Shown piece after piece: positions 61,051 to 64,000 of a DNA stretch of 64,000 bases. Within the stretch, counting starts at the first letter, position 1; every line of letters starts with the position of its first letter. The translations under genes were made by a program, and so were the position numbers. The stretch is from Acidobacteriota bacterium (lineage in GTDB: Bacteria; Acidobacteriota; Terriglobia; Terriglobales; Acidobacteriaceae): NCBI GenBank assembly GCA_013289795.1, contig JABCZH010000007.1, forward strand, positions 186,001 through 250,000, given 5' to 3'. The notes beneath the pieces are model-generated. The model was not told the origin of the DNA. It ran no database searches and saw nothing but the letters and a program-made list of their open reading frames with translations.

Positions 61051-61076
61051 AAACTAGAAACCGGAAACTAGAAACT
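61051..61076. repeat. AAACTAGAAACCGGAAACTAG short-period repeat
   Basis: Between the fabH stop and the stop of the converging M1-like gene, the sequence repeats AAACTAG and AAACCGG, then AAACTAGAAAC (7-base units). It fills the whole gap and uses a unit different from the GCTGA-type arrays. Confidence 0.7.
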
Positions 61077-61077
61077 G

Positions 61078-63090
61078 CTATTTAGCCTTCTCCGGTTCAA
61101 AAGCCTTCTGCAAATACTTTCGCGCTTCGTCCAACGCGCCCTGGGTATTGTCGTTGGTTTGCAGTGCTTGTCGATACTCGCCTACCGCGCGTTCCCGCTG
61201 CCCGGTAACGTCAAAAATCTTGCCCAGCTGAATATGGCTCCAAACCTCCGTCCACCGGGGTTCGCCGTCACCGTTGAGCGAATCGCGGTAGGCGTTGGCC
61301 GACGCCTGGTAGTTCTTCTGCTGGAAGAAAATCTCAGCGATCCGGTAATGTGCCAGCGAACTATTCTTGCTGACGCTCAGCGCCTTGTTGTATTCGGATA
61401 GCGCGCCCGCCAGGTCGCCTTGTTGTACATAGGCCTGCCCGCGCTGAATGGACGCGCGCAGCTTCACGTCGCTGGAATTCTTCAGCACGTTGTTCCCCGG
61501 ATCGATCGAAATCCGCCGCGGTTTGCCAAAGGTCTCAATCGTGAACGGCGAATCTGTGCCGACCACTTCAATCCGCTTGTTTTCCGTCTTGCCGTCGGTG
61601 TCAATCTTCAAATCTACCGGCATCCGAAACAGGTCCAGGTCCTGAGTAATCTGGCCCACGACGCGGAAACCCTTGTTGTTTCCCAGCCGGTACACTGTGT
61701 ACTTCGTTTTGAACTCCGGCGCTCCTGTGGAGTCGAGCCATTGGGAAAAGAACCAGGTCAGCTTGTCGCCGTAGTACTGCTCGGCGATGGCGCGGAAATC
61801 GTCCAGGGAGGCAGACTTCCCCGCGCACTTCGTGGCGAAAGTCCGCATGGTGAGGTCGTACTTCTGATCTCCTTCCACCCAGCGTAGCATGTGCAAAATC
61901 ATCGCGCCCTTGTCGGTCGCCAGCGACTGGAATTCCGGTGAGAAGATGTCCAGCTTGCCCACCGTGGCCAGTGGCACCGTGTCATAGGCGAGCGCGCCTA
62001 CCGACATGTCCTTGACCGCTTCCTCCAGGCCCGCAACTCCGGCGGCGTTCTCGATGTATCGTGCCTCCGAGTAACGCGCGAAGCCGTCCGACAACCACCA
62101 GTCATCCACCGACGCCGGACTCACTGACACTCCCCACCACTGGTGCGCGATGGTATTCGCCAACAGCCGGTAGTTCACTTTTTCGGTAACCGCGCGACTG
62201 GCGATCGCGGCAATTTCCGGCGCCCAGGCGGAGGGCAACGTGTCGTCGGGCAGCTCCACCACCCTAAGCCGGTTCGAAGGCGGCACTCCGTACAAAGTCA
62301 CGAAGTAGGTAAACTCCTTGACTGCGGTGGTGGCATACTGCGGCCCCAGGTTCTGATGGTTCGGTTTGAAGAAAACGTGTAGATCGACTCCGGCTTCGTC
62401 GCTCTTAAACTCCTGAAACGTCCCTGCAACAATGGTTCCCGGAAAACTTGGTTTGTCCCAAGTGAAGCTGTAAGTCTTGGTTGGCAAACCGGCGACCGTG
62501 CCCTTCTTGGCTGGAAGCGGAGTCCCCTCGCTTTCCTTCCCACTGCCAATCACCACCATGTGAGCGGGAACCGTGATGTTCATGGTCGCCGTAAACCGGT
62601 TGATGCCATAACCACTGACCGGAAACCAGCGCCCAGCATAGAGCAGATAGCTGGTGTCATCGTTAATGGCCGCCACTTTGAGCCCCTGTACCGGACTCTC
62701 GTCGGCGGAGTCGAGCGTGCCGTCGTATTCAAACGTCAAGCTGCTGGACTCGTCCTTGCTCAGCGTCCTGGAAAGCTGCACGCGCACGCTGGAGTCCTGC
62801 ACCCCGCGCTCGGCAGAGACCGGCTTTCCCGCATCGTCGCTGACCTTCGTGACGCGCAGCGCATTATGCAATTCGAACGTGGCAATGTTCAGAGTCTCGA
62901 GAGCGGTGAACTTCACCCTGGCACGCGCCGTGAGCTTGTGGGTATGCGGAATCAGTTCCGCGTCGATCTGATAATCATCCACCCGCAGGCGCGTTTTTTC
63001 CGCTGCCCAGGAGGGCAAGCAACCGAACATGAGGAAAAACGTGAAGCCGAGGACTAGGGCGTGACGCGTACGCCGGCTTGAACAGAGCAT
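61078..63090 (-). CDS. M1-like aminopeptidase homologue with lost zinc site, fused to TPRs
   Basis: The 670-residue protein has a signal peptide (VLGFTFFLMFGCLPSWAAE), an M1-type N-terminal beta domain, and a catalytic-like region with LLANTIAHQWWG and WWLSDGFARYSEARY. The HExxH zinc motif is NTIAH at residues 312-316, so His312 is Asn and Glu313 is Thr, and the third ligand Glu335 is Asp. There is no GAMEN motif. It is therefore probably not a peptidase. About 120 C-terminal residues form TPRs (AYVQQGDLAGALSEYNKAL, AEIFFQQKNYQASANAY). It is likely a binding protein of the envelope. Confidence 0.85.
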   Translation of the reverse strand: MLCSSRRTRHALVLGFTFFLMFGCLPSWAAEKTRLRVDDYQIDAELIPHTHKLTARARVKFTALETLNIATFELHNALRVTKVSDDAGKPVSAERGVQDSSVRVQLSRTLSKDESSSLTFEYDGTLDSADESPVQGLKVAAINDDTSYLLYAGRWFPVSGYGINRFTATMNITVPAHMVVIGSGKESEGTPLPAKKGTVAGLPTKTYSFTWDKPSFPGTIVAGTFQEFKSDEAGVDLHVFFKPNHQNLGPQYATTAVKEFTYFVTLYGVPPSNRLRVVELPDDTLPSAWAPEIAAIASRAVTEKVNYRLLANTIAHQWWGVSVSPASVDDWWLSDGFARYSEARYIENAAGVAGLEEAVKDMSVGALAYDTVPLATVGKLDIFSPEFQSLATDKGAMILHMLRWVEGDQKYDLTMRTFATKCAGKSASLDDFRAIAEQYYGDKLTWFFSQWLDSTGAPEFKTKYTVYRLGNNKGFRVVGQITQDLDLFRMPVDLKIDTDGKTENKRIEVVGTDSPFTIETFGKPRRISIDPGNNVLKNSSDVKLRASIQRGQAYVQQGDLAGALSEYNKALSVSKNSSLAHYRIAEIFFQQKNYQASANAYRDSLNGDGEPRWTEVWSHIQLGKIFDVTGQRERAVGEYRQALQTNDNTQGALDEARKYLQKAFEPEKAK

Positions 63091-63166
63091 TTAGGGCGAG
63101 TCTCCAGAACCTTTAACTATGATGAGAATTGTGGCCCAAAAGATGCTGTCGCCACAAGGCCCGGCC

Positions 63167-64000
63167 CTAATCCACGGCCCCCGCGGAGATCGGTTTTCCC
63201 GGTCGTTTCTTCTCAGTTCGGGCCAGAATCGTCATGATTGCCTCCGCCGCCTGCTCCGCTGCTGGCGGCCCGTTGAGCGCACCCCGCAGAGCGGCTCTCA
63301 CCCCACCAAGTCCTGCAATCATGCTCTCGCGAGCGGGCCCGTCTGACAATATTTTGACAACTTCCGCCACGACCTTTTCCGGTGTGAAGTCCTGCTGCAC
63401 CAGTTCCGGCACCACTTCTTTGCCCGCGATCAAGTTCACCATGGCAAAGTGCGGGACTTTCACCCGCGAGCGTCCCAGAAGATATGTCAACGGGCTCACG
63501 CGATAAACCATCACAAACGGCGTTCCCATCAGCGCCGCTTCCACCGTTGCCGTGCCGCTGGCGATGATTCCCGCCCGCGAGTGAGCCAGGGCTGGCAACG
63601 CTTCCGGCATAAGTCGCACCGGAACCGTCTTGCCGGCCAAGTCTTCCAGCCACGCTCGATCCAGGGTCGGCGCCACCGGGAGCAAGAATTCATATCCCGG
63701 ACCCAGTCTCACTGCCGATTCCAGAATTACCGGTAGATTCATCCGCACTTCTTTCATCCGGCTCCCTGGCATAAGCGTGATCCAGGTCTTGGACACGTCC
63801 AATCCATGTTGGACGGCATAATCGCTGCGGGGCACCTGCGGCTTCGCCAGCCCGGCAAGCGGATGCCCCACAAAAGTCGCATCGACCCCACGATCCCGAT
63901 AAAATTTCTCTTCGAAGGGAAAAATCACCAGCGCTTTATCCACATACTTGCGAAGCAAACGTACTCGCCCTTGCCGCCACGCCCAGAACTGTGGACACAC
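63167..64000 (-). CDS. lpxB: Lipid-A-disaccharide synthase, C-terminal part (start beyond window)
   Basis: LpxB joins UDP-diacylglucosamine with lipid X to make the lipid A disaccharide. The 278 residues in the window start at PQFWAWRQGR, which corresponds to the middle of the protein, followed by IFPFEEKFYRDRGV, FVGHPLAGLA, ITLMPGSRMKEV and ASGTATVEAALMGTPFVMVYR. The first GTG at the window edge is not the true start; the N-terminal part, about 110 residues, lies outside the window. It proves a Gram-negative outer membrane with lipid A. Confidence 0.95.
   Translation of the reverse strand: MCPQFWAWRQGRVRLLRKYVDKALVIFPFEEKFYRDRGVDATFVGHPLAGLAKPQVPRSDYAVQHGLDVSKTWITLMPGSRMKEVRMNLPVILESAVRLGPGYEFLLPVAPTLDRAWLEDLAGKTVPVRLMPEALPALAHSRAGIIASGTATVEAALMGTPFVMVYRVSPLTYLLGRSRVKVPHFAMVNLIAGKEVVPELVQQDFTPEKVVAEVVKILSDGPARESMIAGLGGVRAALRGALNGPPAAEQAAEAIMTILARTEKKRPGKPISAGAVD

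Overview
The window looks like chromosomal DNA of a high-GC, Gram-negative (diderm) bacterium, most probably an acidobacterium of the Koribacter/Terriglobus type. The evidence is lpxB and an OmpA-type lipoprotein (lipid A outer membrane), a GloVer-type tandem-repeat protein, a FecR-domain secreted protein with a Trp/Tyr/Gly-rich tail, several beta-propeller and TIG proteins, and many DinB-fold, TPR and PilZ proteins of the kind common in that phylum. This placement rests on family recognition by eye, not on a search. I see no phage, insertion sequence, CRISPR array, rRNA or tRNA.

Layout. 1-8011: envelope-glycan block with a partial GT87 enzyme, three large polytopic GT39-like enzymes, and a GT2 polyprenyl-phosphate glycosyltransferase overlapping a methyltransferase. 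8125-16185: cstA with its small YbdD-type partner, ruvC, secreted and FecR proteins, a DinB-fold protein, amrB and rsmA. 16302-31474: glgA, DNA polymerase IV, a membrane sulfatase-fold protein, APC and SSS transporters, a BadF-type sugar kinase, an MscS channel, a TolB-like propeller and uvrC. 31531-38594: a VapBC-like toxin-antitoxin pair, OmpA lipoprotein, TPR protein, a frameshifted TIG gene, the GloVer-repeat protein and a GAF protein. 38657-43240: a degenerate PAS/kinase protein overlapping prepilin peptidase, a BON lipoprotein, a PilZ protein and mobA. 43265-54928: an orphan Mla-type ATPase, ribE, ribD, an HNH protein, ftsY, an HD-GYP protein, gpsA-plsY, thpR, cinA, an NHL propeller and pgpA. 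54980-64000: yacG, rimO, a TgpA-like transglutaminase, an alpha/beta hydrolase, the SRP RNA, fabH, an inactive-looking M1 peptidase homologue and partial lpxB.

How the genes fit together. The GT2 enzyme could charge a polyprenyl phosphate with sugar for the neighbouring GT39/GT87 enzymes. gpsA, plsY, pgpA, fabH and lpxB cover fatty-acid, phospholipid and lipid A synthesis. ribD and ribE serve riboflavin, and ftsY with ffs serves co-translational membrane targeting.

The most unusual signals are: (1) short-period (7-9 nt) degenerate repeats in at least nine intergenic gaps; (2) an in-frame copy of a short interspersed repeat inside uvrC; (3) an M1-peptidase/TPR protein that has lost three of the four expected zinc/catalytic residues; (4) a PAS/HisKA-like protein without its phospho-acceptor His and without an ATPase domain, translationally coupled to pilD; (5) a TIG-domain gene broken by one missing base. 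No complete new multi-gene system was convincingly found.
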